NCBI GenBank assembly: GCA_007026445.1
Contig: VDMD01000001.1
Coordinates: 2,170,001 to 2,234,000 of the forward strand
Direction: 5' to 3'
Source: Schizophyllum amplum
Lineage: Eukaryota; Basidiomycota; Agaricomycetes; Agaricales; Schizophyllaceae
DNA length: 64,000 nucleotides
Translations under genes and position numbers: made by a program
Shown: piece after piece, positions 50,746-61,166 of the stretch
Position numbering within the stretch: position 1 is the stretch's first letter
How the letters are laid out: each line of letters begins with the position of its first letter
The notes under the pieces: generated by a model
Seen by the model: the letters and a program-made list of their open reading frames with translations, nothing else
The model's database searches: none
What the model was told of the DNA's origin: nothing

Positions 50746-51364
50746 TAGTAGTACATTGTCAATAGATGTGTAGTTATTTTGAATATGCATATCTTTTTCC
50801 TGCCATAACTTGCCCTTCCGACCCAAAAGAAGAGCGCGACACGCTCATTTTGCCGCGCGCAGCGCGAGCAAAATGTCGACAAGTTGACATCGAGCCCGAG
50901 GACAATGAGCATCATTTATGCTTCGCGATAACGTGCGACAGGCGCGGCGAACATATGTGCAATCACTCAGTTGTCACTCAGTAATAACCGTAGGCGACGA
51001 GCAGTTGCGTGGCTTGCTTTCGAGGGCGCGCTACCGCGCGCCGCGCAGATCTCGCTGGCCAGCTCTTTGAGCTTTCTACCGGCCCCTCCAGGGCCGGACC
51101 ACGCTGGCTATGACCAAATCTTCGCCGAAGGCGCCAGACGTTCACTCCGCTCAGTGCTCTTCACTTTTCAATACCGCCCGACTACTTACCGAAAAACGTG
51201 TGCCACGCTATGCGGTGGATCCTTGTAGGTGCAGTGGCGGTGCGAACGGACGGGCACGAGACTACCCATTTGCAGAATCGTGGGAATGCGGCCAAACAGA
51301 GACAGACAAGAGCTGTGAGTGGACGGCGGGCTGAGGGAGTTTGGATTGGAGGAGACGCGATCGG

Positions 51365-51369
51365 CCAAT
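51365..51369 (+). promoter_or_regulatory. CCAAT box upstream of HAP2
   Basis: CGGCCAATAGGA lies about 30 bp before the HAP2 start codon. CCAAT is the site bound by the HAP complex itself. Its closeness to the ATG means it may lie in the 5' untranslated region, so a regulatory role is only possible. Confidence 0.4.
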
Positions 51370-51398
51370 AGGATACGAGCCGCGCAACGTCCGCACGG

Positions 51399-53214
51399 AT
51401 GGACAACAGAGCCGACGTGTACTATCATCTCAACGACCATGACGCCGACAGCGACCTCGGCCCCCCCGTCGCCGTCGCCGTCGCCGTCGCCACAGCGCCT
51501 CCTCCCTCCAACCCATATGCTTTCATGGCTTTCACCTCGGCTGCTCAGCCCAGCGCCCAGCCGTACAGCCCAGACGAGGAGCCTCTCTACGTGAACGCCA
51601 AACAGTACTTTCGCATCCTAAAGCGACGCGTCGCTCGAGCGCGCCTGGAGGAGGTCCATCGCTTGTCGAAGCAACGCAAGGTGCGCCGCTACCCTCATGT
51701 CTCCCCTGCCATGCACCTTAACATCCTCCTCTCACAGCCCTATCTACACGAGTCCCGTCACAAGCATGCGATGCGTCGCCCGCGTGGACCTGGTGGCCGC
51801 TTTCTGACAGCCGAGGAGATCGCTGCCCGCGATGCAGCTGCTCGAGAAGATCCGTCAAGCAGCGCAATCGCCAACACCGCAGGGGAAAACGCAGACAACG
51901 CCGATGCGGACGCCGATGTTGCAGCCAAGACTTCTTCGCCGTCCGCAACCAGCGCGAGCCCGTCCCAGCCCAACACTCGCAAGCGCAAGGCATCCGCGCC
52001 TGCCGCACCTCGACCGCCAAGGGCCGGTACGTCCTTGCTACCCACCTATGTCGCGTATGTAACGAAGAATCAGGCTCCTCCGCCCAACCAACATCTGCGC
52101 CCTCTTCCGAGGGAGCCATGGGCGATCCTCAACACGCTCCATTCAACCCCTTTCCTGACTCCAGCGATATGTACCCACCGTTCTCGCAGCCCAGTCGTAC
52201 CTACGAGCCCGACGGATCCGTTTACGACAACAACTTCATGGGATACTCTTCATACACCGTGCACAACACCGCCGAGGGCGAGTCCCATATCCCCGATGGT
52301 CCACCGAATGTGCCCCAAAGACGCTCGAGCTCCGGCTCTCATCCTGCTATCCATATCCCCATGTGGCCGTCCTCATTCCAAGGTAGCGAGCCAGTCGCGT
52401 CTGCCTTTGGCGCACAGTCCGGGCATGACTCCTTTCTCGCCAATACGACGCATCCAAGCTACGAAGGCGGTAGCGGCGCAGATTTTCATCGCCGGCAGCT
52501 TGGACGTGGTGAGTAATCATCTGCTCGACCGAATCGCCGTCTGACGTACCCAATCGCATAGGTGATAATTCCCACAATACCATCCCCAACATCTCATCTC
52601 GGGCTCATCGAACGTCCCTGCCCGCTGTATCGATTCCCAGCCTATACACTCCCAATGCGCACATGTCCCCGATCGGCTCCTCCGGTGGTAATCCTGGCAT
52701 GTCCGCGCATAGCCCACGTATATCGCACGCATCGAGTCCCATGCTAGCCTCGACACCTCAAGTCTCTTCCCGCGAAAGTCCTGCTCTGGATCCGCCCTCT
52801 CCCATGGACAGCGGTCTTGTCATGCCATCCGACAACACCGGCGCAGGCCTCATTCACCCGCCCACTATCAATCCTGCCCGGTCGCCGATGCTGGGCGCGA
52901 CTCAATCGCCTCTCATGCGATCGTCGCCCATGGGTTCGCCTCACCCTCTGGCTCCCTTACGCTCACCTACTGCGCAAATCGGCAATCCAATGAATTCTCT
53001 CAACATGAGTTCTCCGGCGGGTATGATGGGCTCCGGCAGTCTAGGACAACCATCACCACCTATCAGTACCCATTCGATGCAGTCGCCGCTCAGCGCGCAG
53101 TCGCCCATGCCGCCCTTCCCCGGACAGTCCATGCGTCCGCCGAACCAGCAGATGCATCATGTCCCCCATCCGCACGCGCATGCACGACAGCACGCAAGGT
53201 TTGGGTTTCATTGA
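51399..53214 (+). CDS. HAP2: HAP2 / NF-YA subunit of the CCAAT-binding complex
   Basis: Four exons (51399-51680, 51738-52026, 52074-52508, 52562-53214) give 552 aa. The NF-YA domain lies at residues about 65-120: [20 protein letters not shown] (binding to HAP3/HAP5), then, after the first intron, [20 protein letters not shown] (DNA contact). The protein joins HAP3 and HAP5 in the nucleus and binds CCAAT promoters, controlling respiration and nitrogen genes in fungi. The first intron (57 bp, GTGCGC..TCACAG) splits the domain exactly between its two halves and has no in-frame stop, so retention would add 19 residues. The C-terminal half is a long serine/proline/methionine-rich tail, poorly conserved in the family. 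Splice sites were chosen by frame and domain continuity. Confidence 0.93.
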
Positions 53215-53522
53215 GCTACTAGGCAGGAGAGCGACCATTACAGCGTCGAGCCGCGAGTCAGACTTTCCGATTTCCTCAAATACTCCTACCGTATTCTTTC
53301 GTGATCATGCTCATCCAACGTCGTGTCTTCCTCAACACCATGCTTTCTAGTGCCCTGGTGTCCGGTCCTACCTATATCCAACAGTTTCTCATCAATGTTG
53401 ACAATGTTGTACTTTTACTATCAGCCTACCTGTAGTTGACGAAGTGATCGTTCAATACATGCTCGGTTGAATGACAATTGTCATGCTATTATCGAATATC
53501 TACGAATCATAAGAACTCATTA

Positions 53523-53989
53523 GAGACGATGAGCTAGACCGAAATTCGGCTTTTAATTTCCTTTTTGAGCCAGCCGAATTTCGGCTGTGGGCCATTTTCC
53601 CGCTTTGACCGGCGCATCCTCCCCGCCTGCGCCTTCTGCCATTCCCGCTGCAGTAAGCCCCGCAGAAATCTGAAAATCGACACAGACAGCAAGGACATAT
53701 CAAGGAATGTCTTAGCCAGAGCAGAAGCTGATCGGGGCTCTGTGAGGCAAGCTGTATGCATGGAAGCCATAACAACGGATTTTGCCGACTTGCTCAAAAA
53801 GCGTGTCGCGAGCCTCTGGCTGAAGGGAAAGATGCCAGGAAATTCGTATGTGTGTTGATCTGTATGCCACATATAATGTCGAAGTTTCGCAAGATACGAG
53901 TGTCTGTACGAGGAGCTGTCTACAAATTTCCGTTGTGGCAAAGCCGAATTTTTGAGCCGAAAAAGGAAATCGGTCTAGCTCATCGTCTC
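53523..53989. mobile_element. 467-bp TA-flanked MITE
   Basis: Inverted ends GAGACGATGAGCTAGACCGA with TA on both sides (53521-53522, 53990-53991). Subterminal CCGAATTTCGGCT motifs. No coding capacity. It lies about 300 bp after the HAP2 stop. Confidence 0.82.
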
Positions 53990-53991
53990 TA

Positions 53992-54369
53992 TTGCCCCTC
54001 CTTACGATGTGTCGATAAGTATAAGAGACTCGCCCGGTGTTGGGTACTCTATGAGCGTGGCGGCGAAGACCCACACAGCCTAATAGCTTCAACCAGTGCA
54101 CCCTAAGTCTTCTTCTATCGCGAGAATCAGTTGCGCGGGTACCGTCGCAGCGAAGGCATCTCGGAAGGGCTCATTACAGTCGGCGGCAGTATTCAGTAGG
54201 GTACTGGAGTGTGCCCCAAAATGAGGAAACTGTCGCAAGCATACGGCCGGCAGAACACCTGGGCTTACCTTAACTAGGTACTGGTCGGCGTCAAGTATAT
54301 CTTGTTATGCACGCGGTTTATTGTCCGTTTCGTAAATAACGACTACAATGTCCCTACGTCGCTACTTTC
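53992..54369. other. Spacer, no gene seen
   Basis: 3' flank of the dienelactone hydrolase gene; no supported gene. Confidence 0.4.
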
Positions 54370-55342
54370 TCATAGGTGCTTCTGCATCCACTCGACGGTG
54401 TCCTTGAATGCACCCTCCTTGCCGGCCTTGACCTTCGGGTTGCTCTGGTCGCCGCGCACCGCAAACCCGTGCGTACACCCTTCCCAGTACTCGCGCTTGT
54501 ACCCAGGCGCGAACTTGCCCTCGCCGAGAATGGCGTCCATCGCCGTCTGCTTCTCCTGCGGAAACATCACGTCGTTCTCGCAGCTCTCCACCAACAGCGG
54601 CACCGAGGTTGTCGCGTACTTCTCCGCGTCGGCAGGCATCTGGAGGAGCGAGGGGTGCGCAACGGCGGCGGCCTTGATGACGTTGTCGAACGCGAGATCG
54701 AAGACGTAGCGGCCTGATGAAAGGAGGGCAGAGATGTCAGTAAGGAGCGGCAAAGAGCGATGCGAGCCCTGCGCACCTCCAAGACAGTAGCCGATAGCGC
54801 CGAAGGTCGTGACCCCCTGCTCCTTGAGGCCGGCGATGGCCTTGTCAAGCGGCGCGCGCGTCTGCTCGGGGGAGTGGTTTTCGAACCATTTCGGGAGGTC
54901 AAAGTCGCTCTGTGCGACGGGTCAGACGAATGCCGGGCAGCTAATGACAACATACACCAGGGTTGCGACCGTCCGGGGGTACGGGGTCACCATTAAGGTA
55001 GTCTGGAATGACTACCTTGATCCCGTTGGCTGCGAAGTCGTCTGCGAGGAGCTAGAGGGTGGGCGGCGTGAGTTCTACGATACACATTTGTCTTGGCCAT
55101 CAGGACACGCACCTGGGCATTGACAAGCGGTACCCCGAAGATATCCGTCAGGAAGAGGAGGATTTTGTCCGTGGGGTAGTCACCCTCGGGCGTGGCGACA
55201 TAGCAGTCCACGCCGTTGATCTTTTCCATCTTCCCAGTGGGGGTGCCCTCCCACTGGACACCTAACAGCCAAGATTAGTGACGTTATGACAACGATGGGC
55301 AAGGGAAGACGAACCGCGAATGCAATCCTTGCAGAGGCTCAT
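54370..55342 (-). CDS. Dienelactone hydrolase family protein
   Basis: Five exons (55342-55315, 55261-55113, 55051-54956, 54909-54777, 54713-54370) give 249 aa, the usual size of fungal DLH proteins. The alpha/beta-hydrolase triad is visible: nucleophile Cys in AIGYCLGGRYVF (split by the last intron after the first Gly), Asp in CENDVMFP, His in GCTHGFAVRG. The N-terminus MSLCKDCIRG..EGTPTGKMEKINGVDCY is typical of this fungal group (compare yeast AIM2). The enzyme is expected to hydrolyse dienelactones or related esters in the cytosol; the real substrate cannot be read from sequence. The start is at 55342, the only ATG giving the conserved CKDC N-terminus. Confidence 0.9.
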
Positions 55343-55747
55343 TGTTCTGATGAGAGAGGAGATAAGACTATACGATTGGTGGTGAGAGAAATGCTGGCGC
55401 GCTGGCTCTTTATAGCTACAAGAACGCGGTAAGGATTGCGCGGATGCATATCCCTGTTGAAATTCAGGTCGACCCGCTTTGATGGCGCTCAACACCTAGT
55501 GATGGGGCCGGTCCACCAGCCGCGGATCGCCAACCGCAGGATTCAGGCCTCAGGAGCGAAGTTCAGGTTGACTTTGCATGTTGACTTTGCATGCCGCGAG
55601 TTTCAATACATATCGTGAAGTGATGATGGCACCTTGAGTTCTTGGACACGGCTCGTATCAAAGAGGTAGCGTTGCAAGAACATCCAAGGACATACAAGGT
55701 ACGAGAAAGATTTGCGACACGCAGATGTGTAGTCCGCAACTATCCCC
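55343..55747. other. Spacer with short tandem repeat
   Basis: Promoter side of the hydrolase gene and 3' side of THO1. GTTGACTTTGCAT occurs twice in tandem (about 55567-55592). Confidence 0.5.
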
Positions 55748-56685
55748 TCACACAGCCTGTGCGGTCTCCACAGTCTTCTTGTCTGCGAAACGCTCCTGGC
55801 GGCGTTTTCGCTTCAATTCCTCCTCCGAGACAACCTCTTCCGAAGCGCGTTTCGTGCCGCGCGGAGAGAAAGCAGGCGCGGTGGGGTTCAGCTTCGGCGC
55901 GCCGTTCTCTGCCGGCGCAGAGGCTTTCTGGCCAGGCAAGAGCCTTTCGAACCGCTTCCTGCGCTCTTCCAGCTTCTTCGCGTCGTCGGGGAGCACGGCG
56001 GCCGGCTTGCCATTCGCAACCGGTTTTGGGTTCGCAGAGGCCGTCACAGCGCTTGCGCCACCCTGTGGCTTGGTGGTCTCCACTTTAGCGCCCTGTCCCC
56101 GTCGGCCCTTCCGCTGGGATTGAGCAACGGTGCTTGGATCGACGAGCGGCATGTTGAAGCGGCGGCAGCGGGCCTTGCGAGCCTTGAGTTCCGGCGGGTC
56201 ATCCTCATTCTCCTGTACCGCGGGGTCGTTCCGCCAGTCGTAGGGTACGCTGGGGTCAACGGGCGCAGATGTCGACGGGGCAGCGGGCGTGCTATCTGAG
56301 GCTCCAGATGGAACGGACGCGAGTGTCTGCTCAGCAGGCGCGGATGAGGGAGTCACGTCAGCAGCTGCAGCGGCGAGGGTAGGGAGGGTTTGTGTGGCGG
56401 TAGGTACGATTTCGTCCGTGTAGTCGACCAGTTCGTCTCTGGAAGACTGTGAGTAAGCGCGGAAAACGCACACAAGACAGCGGCCACGCACTCTTCCTGG
56501 CCCTCGGGGGCTTCCCCCTTTGCAGGCGCTTCGTACTTTGCGCGGTAGGCAGCGAGGGCGGCCGAGGAAGCTGCGACACGCGAAATGAGGTCTTGTTTGT
56601 TTGCCTTGCTCGGGGCAGGCTCCCCGGCCGTGGTGAGCAACTCGCGGAGGTCAGCGACCTTGAGAGATTTGAGCTTCGCGTCCAT
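55748..56685 (-). CDS. THO1: THO1/SARNP-like SAP-domain protein
   Basis: Two exons (56685-56492, 56438-55748) give 294 aa. The SAP domain is at residues about 5-40 (LKVADLRELLTTAGEPAPS, then KQDLISRV), a helix-turn-helix that binds chromatin or nucleic acid. An acidic region (EEDELVDYTDEI) and an alanine/threonine-rich linker follow. The C-terminal half has the basic RF motifs of Tho1/SARNP: KARKARCRRFNMPL, EERRKRFERLLPG, ELKRKRRQERFA. THO1 works in co-transcriptional mRNP assembly and export in the nucleus. The 53-bp intron (GTGCGT..TTCCAG) keeps the frame. The name rests on architecture, not on an alignment. Confidence 0.85.
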
Positions 56686-57120
56686 TTTCACTATTTCGAC
56701 TTTGAAAATGGGGCGGTCGCGGTGGTTGTAGACAAAGAGAACAACAGACGCCGAGTTGCTCACAAGGGAAAGATCACGTGCGAGGGTTCCATTGTTCGAC
56801 TTCGACCTCATCTCAAGCGCTTTTCCGAGCACTGTACCGCTCAAAACCAGCCAATAACTGTAATGTACGGCAACGCACATTGCCTGTAGTCTACAGTTGC
56901 ACAGTGCGCTAATTTTTGCGAGCGACCATGCATGTTCACCTCCTGAGCACAGCGGCGCGCATCAGTTCATTGGAGGTGAAGGGAAGGTTACAAACTTGAT
57001 GCGCGCATTTACCGGTCACGCCCAGTCGGTTTGCTCCGTCAACTCAGCGTAAGGTTCGCCTCTTCCCAAGAGAAGTGTCGCCTCGAGTTCGCGAGATGGG
57101 GTCGGCGTGTATTCACTAGT

Positions 57121-57728
57121 CTACTGAGTGCGGAATGCGCGCAGTGCGTCTGCGGTAATGGGAGAGTGCGGGTCGTATGTAGTCAAGGAGCCGTCCTCCC
57201 ATGATCGGAGGACATTAGAGCCGAGGACGCCCATGTGCTCGCGAGGAAAGACGTAGAGGCGTTCGAGGCGACGGTCGCGTAACCTGTTCTTGGGCAACAT
57301 GCCGGAGACGGCGTGACGAATAACATGGTCCGGGTTTTTGGCCATCATGCGCTCGTAAGGCGTCTCCTTGAGGGCACCCGGGTACATGGAGTGACTCCGG
57401 TAGACGAGCTGCGTGCGAGATGTCAGCATGAGCAAAGGTATCGGGGAGTGAGACGCACCTGCTTGGCTTTGTTGCCGGTCACAACAACATTCCGTGCGTT
57501 GGTGACGATAACATAGTCGCCACAGTCGACGCCGGGGTCGTATATGGGCTTGTGCTTGCCCATGAGCACCAGTGCTATCCGCTCCGCGAGCTTGCCCAGC
57601 ACGCGCTCGGACGCATCGACGTGGTGCCAGACACGCGCATATGCCAACGCAGTCTAGAGCCAGTCAGCAACGTTCACAACGTCCACAACGACGACGGCGA
57701 TACTCACGTTCCCAATCGCCTGCGACAT
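57121..57728 (-). CDS. MRPL23: Mitochondrial large-subunit ribosomal protein uL13m
   Basis: Three exons (57728-57708, 57653-57459, 57408-57121) give 167 aa. The L13 fold is clear: [54 protein letters not shown], then [40 protein letters not shown] and YVFPREHMG. The organellar/bacterial form (GMLPKN) points to the mitochondrial ribosome. The first exon is only seven codons (MSQAIGN), fitting a short or cleavage-free targeting sequence. Introns are 54 and 50 bp. The symbol follows the yeast name for uL13m. Confidence 0.93.
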
Positions 57729-58877
57729 TCTCTGCCAACCTGTTCACTCTCGAGTCTCGATCACTTCGCATTCATGTCCTTTGCACGTGGATGTCACGGT
57801 CACAATCGACCATTGTTCTCGCTGGCAGACTACTCAAGACTCGGAACCTGCTACGACCAAAATGCGTGCTCAGTACGTCGCCTTCAACAAGCCTGCATTT
57901 TGAGCCACATGGACTCTGTTGTGGATGTTGTTTTTCTTGGTGGACCCTGCCTGCCTTGGGGCGACGGACCACGGTGCATTAGTTTCCCTCACTGCGAGGC
58001 CCAGCGGCTATACGCCGACGACCGCGAGTCGCTCATGACCACATTTTCTTCTGAAATATTCCGGCTCAGTGCGACTCGCGCAAGGACGATAAAAACACGG
58101 GGGATCAGCGTTTCTTCATAAAGGCGAGTACTATACCCATATTCTCCTCGTTTCCGCAAATTTCGACGGCCTTGATATCCAGACGACGTGGAGCTGTAGA
58201 TTAAGATGCTGGCCATCTTATGTCGCTTGTAAGTATAATCGACGGCTCTCGCGACGCCCAGAACCGCTCGAGGACTCCCTGGCCGCCACTGTCCACGCTC
58301 TTTCCGTGATCCCCGTGTACATCTGTCCCGACATAAACGCCCCTCGTGATGGCTGTCGCCCTCGCGCCCGGTAGGTATCAATCGTTAGTATGGAATCTGG
58401 GTAATCGCTGTGCGCGACGCCTCATATCCGGCGCATACTACATAGGCAAGTCCTGCTGCGCGTATCTACCGTCTCTCTTGATATGCTCTTCTCTTTCGTC
58501 TCGATATACAGTCTACAGCACCACGAATCGAGATTGCTGGACATCCGAATTTACATGACGGCGCGCGAAGGTCCAGGGCCGTTGACTCACTCCGGAGGGT
58601 GCGCGACGTGCACCCTAGCTCCATATTCGACAGAGGTTCACTTGAAGCACGACCACACGACGGTAGCGCGACGCCATCCAGCTCAAGAAGACTTACTCGC
58701 CGCAAGCACCCCACGAACTTGAAGTTCAACGACTCGACTCCAGCTTCTTCCTCTGCGTCATGATTCGCGCCCACGTGACTGTCTGTACACAATGATGACG
58801 CGACGGTGGAGTGAGTCGCGTACTTATATTCAACGTCTTCTGGTGTTTTGCTCCTTTCCACGCTTCCTCTTACCCCC
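57729..58877. other. Spacer, no gene I can support
   Basis: 1.15 kb between divergent genes (uL13m minus, F-box plus). Several short frames exist on both strands, none with recognisable domains. A small spliced gene cannot be excluded. Confidence 0.4.
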
Positions 58878-60610
58878 ATGGTCGTCCGACGTCTCTCAAG
58901 ACGCGCTAAAGCTGCTGCGGCTCGGGTTTTCGCAATCCCAGAGCTGCGTTTCTTCATCTGCCGCTCCGACTCGCTTGAACACAGCGACCTCTATTGCCTG
59001 GCCCTAGTCTCACGTGACTGGGCGCCTGTTGCTGGTCACGTACTTTGGGAAAGTCCCCTTGGCGTTCTGCCTTTGTTTATACACATGCCGCGGGATTCCT
59101 GGGAGGTCCCGAACCTCGAACAGGTCCGTTTCGACATCGGTACTGCGATAGCCTGCTCACCCCCACATAGCGGCAGACCCCCTTCGCATCATATCAGAGC
59201 TGGCAGACTATGAAAGCATTTGTGAGTCTTTCTCTCTCTCACATCAAATTGAATTATGTTCTCATAGACTGCCAGAGGTTCACTCGGGCCCTTACAGACG
59301 CCGACTGGGAACCCGTGCTTGCACGAGCCCGCACCGTCAAGCACATCACGCTCCTGGCGTTTCCACTGCCCGTCATGCAAGTTCTGTACGCCCATCCACC
59401 GCCACGGACCCTCTTTCCCAACCTTCGCTCTGTGAATATCAGCGGCATTGAACCTCCTCTACCTCCCGCATTCCTTGACATCATTCTACCGCGCGAACTT
59501 GTCGTATACGAAACCTTCGACTTCGGCAAGATCACTCTTCCTCACCGCAGAGATTGGCCATGTCTTCGCGCCCTTCTCCTCAGGAATACCTCGAATACCA
59601 TGGCCCCGGCCGCTGTCAAGCAGGCGGTCGAGATCGTGAAAACCTCGAGCAGCCTGCGACGCGTTGAGCTCCCTGTTGGTCCTTATCCCGAGCTCATTAG
59701 CAGCTTGGCTGCTCATCCCACTCTGCACACACTATATCTCGATACAGTCGGGACGGGAAGCCTGCCTTCGCCCTTGGCACCCGGCAGCTTTTCAACATTA
59801 ACTCGCGTTCAGGCTGATGGCCATTCCTCCTTGGCGTTCGTGATCGGCATCCTGGACGCATCCCCGGCTGTGCGCCTCATGGAGAGAATCACTGTAGTCT
59901 CGTCGCCTACGGAAGCGCGCCAGATACCATCACTTCTCCGCGCCATATCGAACCACTGTGACCCCTTCGTCCTGCGTAGCCTTCGCGTTATCGCAAGTCG
60001 CAACTCCCTCTATGATGAGGACGATGGGGTACCCCTGCCCCAGGACGCCATCCGTATGGGGGATCTAGCGCCGCTCGCGCGCTTCGCCGACGTCGAGACC
60101 CTCGAGATCGAAACGTCTCAAGGTCATGCGCTCAGCGACGCCGACTGCGCAACCATCTCTAGTTGGTGGCCACACCTCAGAGGCCTCAACCTGAGCCGCC
60201 CAGGTCGGTTCCGGTCCGACCAGGACACGCCGACATGTACGCTACGCGCCGTTGCTGACGTCGCGCGCCTCTGCCCCGACCTCGAAATTCTCGTCCTCCC
60301 CATCGACGCTCGTGCCATTCCCGACATACTGATTAGTCCCCAATGCAAACTTACTGTGCTCAAAGCCTTGGACTCGCTCATCGTAGACCCTCCAGCCGTC
60401 GCCTCCTTCCTCAGCTCTCTATTCCCCGAGCTCTACATCCTCATGTACGATGACGGGTACCTGCCTCCCGATTCGGATTCCGAGGGCGAGCACGAGGTAC
60501 TTGTACAAGACCCGGACGCACCAGACGCACAGAGGCGACGTGCATGGGCCACCGTACGCGAGATCATGGAGGTGCGATCTGAGGCGCACGACTCAGACAT
60601 AGAATATTGA
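58878..60610 (+). CDS. F-box/LRR-like protein
   Basis: Start taken at 58878 (MVVRRLSRRAKAAAARVFAI). The first exon has an F-box-like segment (IPELRFFICR, LYCLALVSRDWAPVAGHVLW). A small second exon probably encodes DPLRIISELADYESI, bounded by introns near 59120-59170 and 59221-59266. The main exon runs from about 59267 to 60610 (DCQRFTRALTDADWEPVLAR..) with leucine-rich-repeat-like spacing (LRALLLRNTS, LHTLYLDTV, VETLEIETSQ, LRGLNLSRPG, LEILVLPID) and an acidic tail. Such proteins recruit targets to SCF ubiquitin ligases through Skp1. Basidiomycetes have large families of them, mostly of unknown target. The exact first intron is uncertain. Confidence 0.78.
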
Positions 60611-60888
60611 GGACGACTAGCTTCAGGATTGATCTGCAGTTATGTAGTTTTGTTCTCTATCAGCAACCTTCGAACATGTGTCGAGCTCTTGAAGCCAATG
60701 TATAACAGTATCATACCTCAACCAGACCATTACATATACATATACTTGAAGCGGTACTCTCAACATACTTGCATTGCTGTGTCTGGACTTGCTGCGGCAA
60801 GTGCCACATTGCGTCAAAATGTACACCCTCGGGCCCAAGCCTTACCTGGATATCCGACATTTCCTTCGTCGCCATGCGTATGAATTAT

Positions 60889-61015
60889 GTCCCCTTCGGG
60901 GTGACATACGAAAAATTTGGAACGATACAGAGAAGATTAGCATGGCCCCTGCACAAGGATGACACGCTTTTCCGGAGTGGTAGACCTACGGGTCTCAATA
61001 TTTATTTTGTCCTGA
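60889..61015 (+). ncRNA. U6: U6 spliceosomal snRNA
   Basis: Contains the U6 core in order: 5' hairpin (GTCCCCTTCGGGGTGAC), TTTGGAACGATACAGAGAAG with the ACAGAGA box, GATTAGCATGGCCCCTGC with the AGC triad, and the internal stem-loop to GGATGACACGC. U6 pairs with the 5' splice site and U2 and forms the catalytic centre of the spliceosome; it is made by RNA polymerase III. The 5' hairpin and core (60889-60967) are secure. The 3' end is not: after GACACGC comes TTTTCCGGAG.. and a T-rich ATTTATTTTG at about 61007-61016, taken here as terminator. Protein frames drawn across this stretch should be ignored. Confidence 0.9.
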
Positions 61016-61166
61016 GCAACGAAGCCCTGCTTGCATGTCTTCCGCTGCGTGGCTTGCTGCTCCCAGGACATTTGAGTTGGGCTCCAGTTCTATTTATGGT
61101 CTAACAGTTGTAAGAGTATATGTGTGTACCGAGACGAGGCCAATGAGCTTGCAGAAGCGGTTCGAA

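Noticed and set aside
57552..58121. 189-aa plus-strand frame over uL13m
   Set aside because: Runs antisense through the conserved uL13m exons; an antisense shadow.
60629..61104. Protein frames across 60.6-61.1 kb
   Set aside because: They overlap the U6 snRNA core and show no domains.
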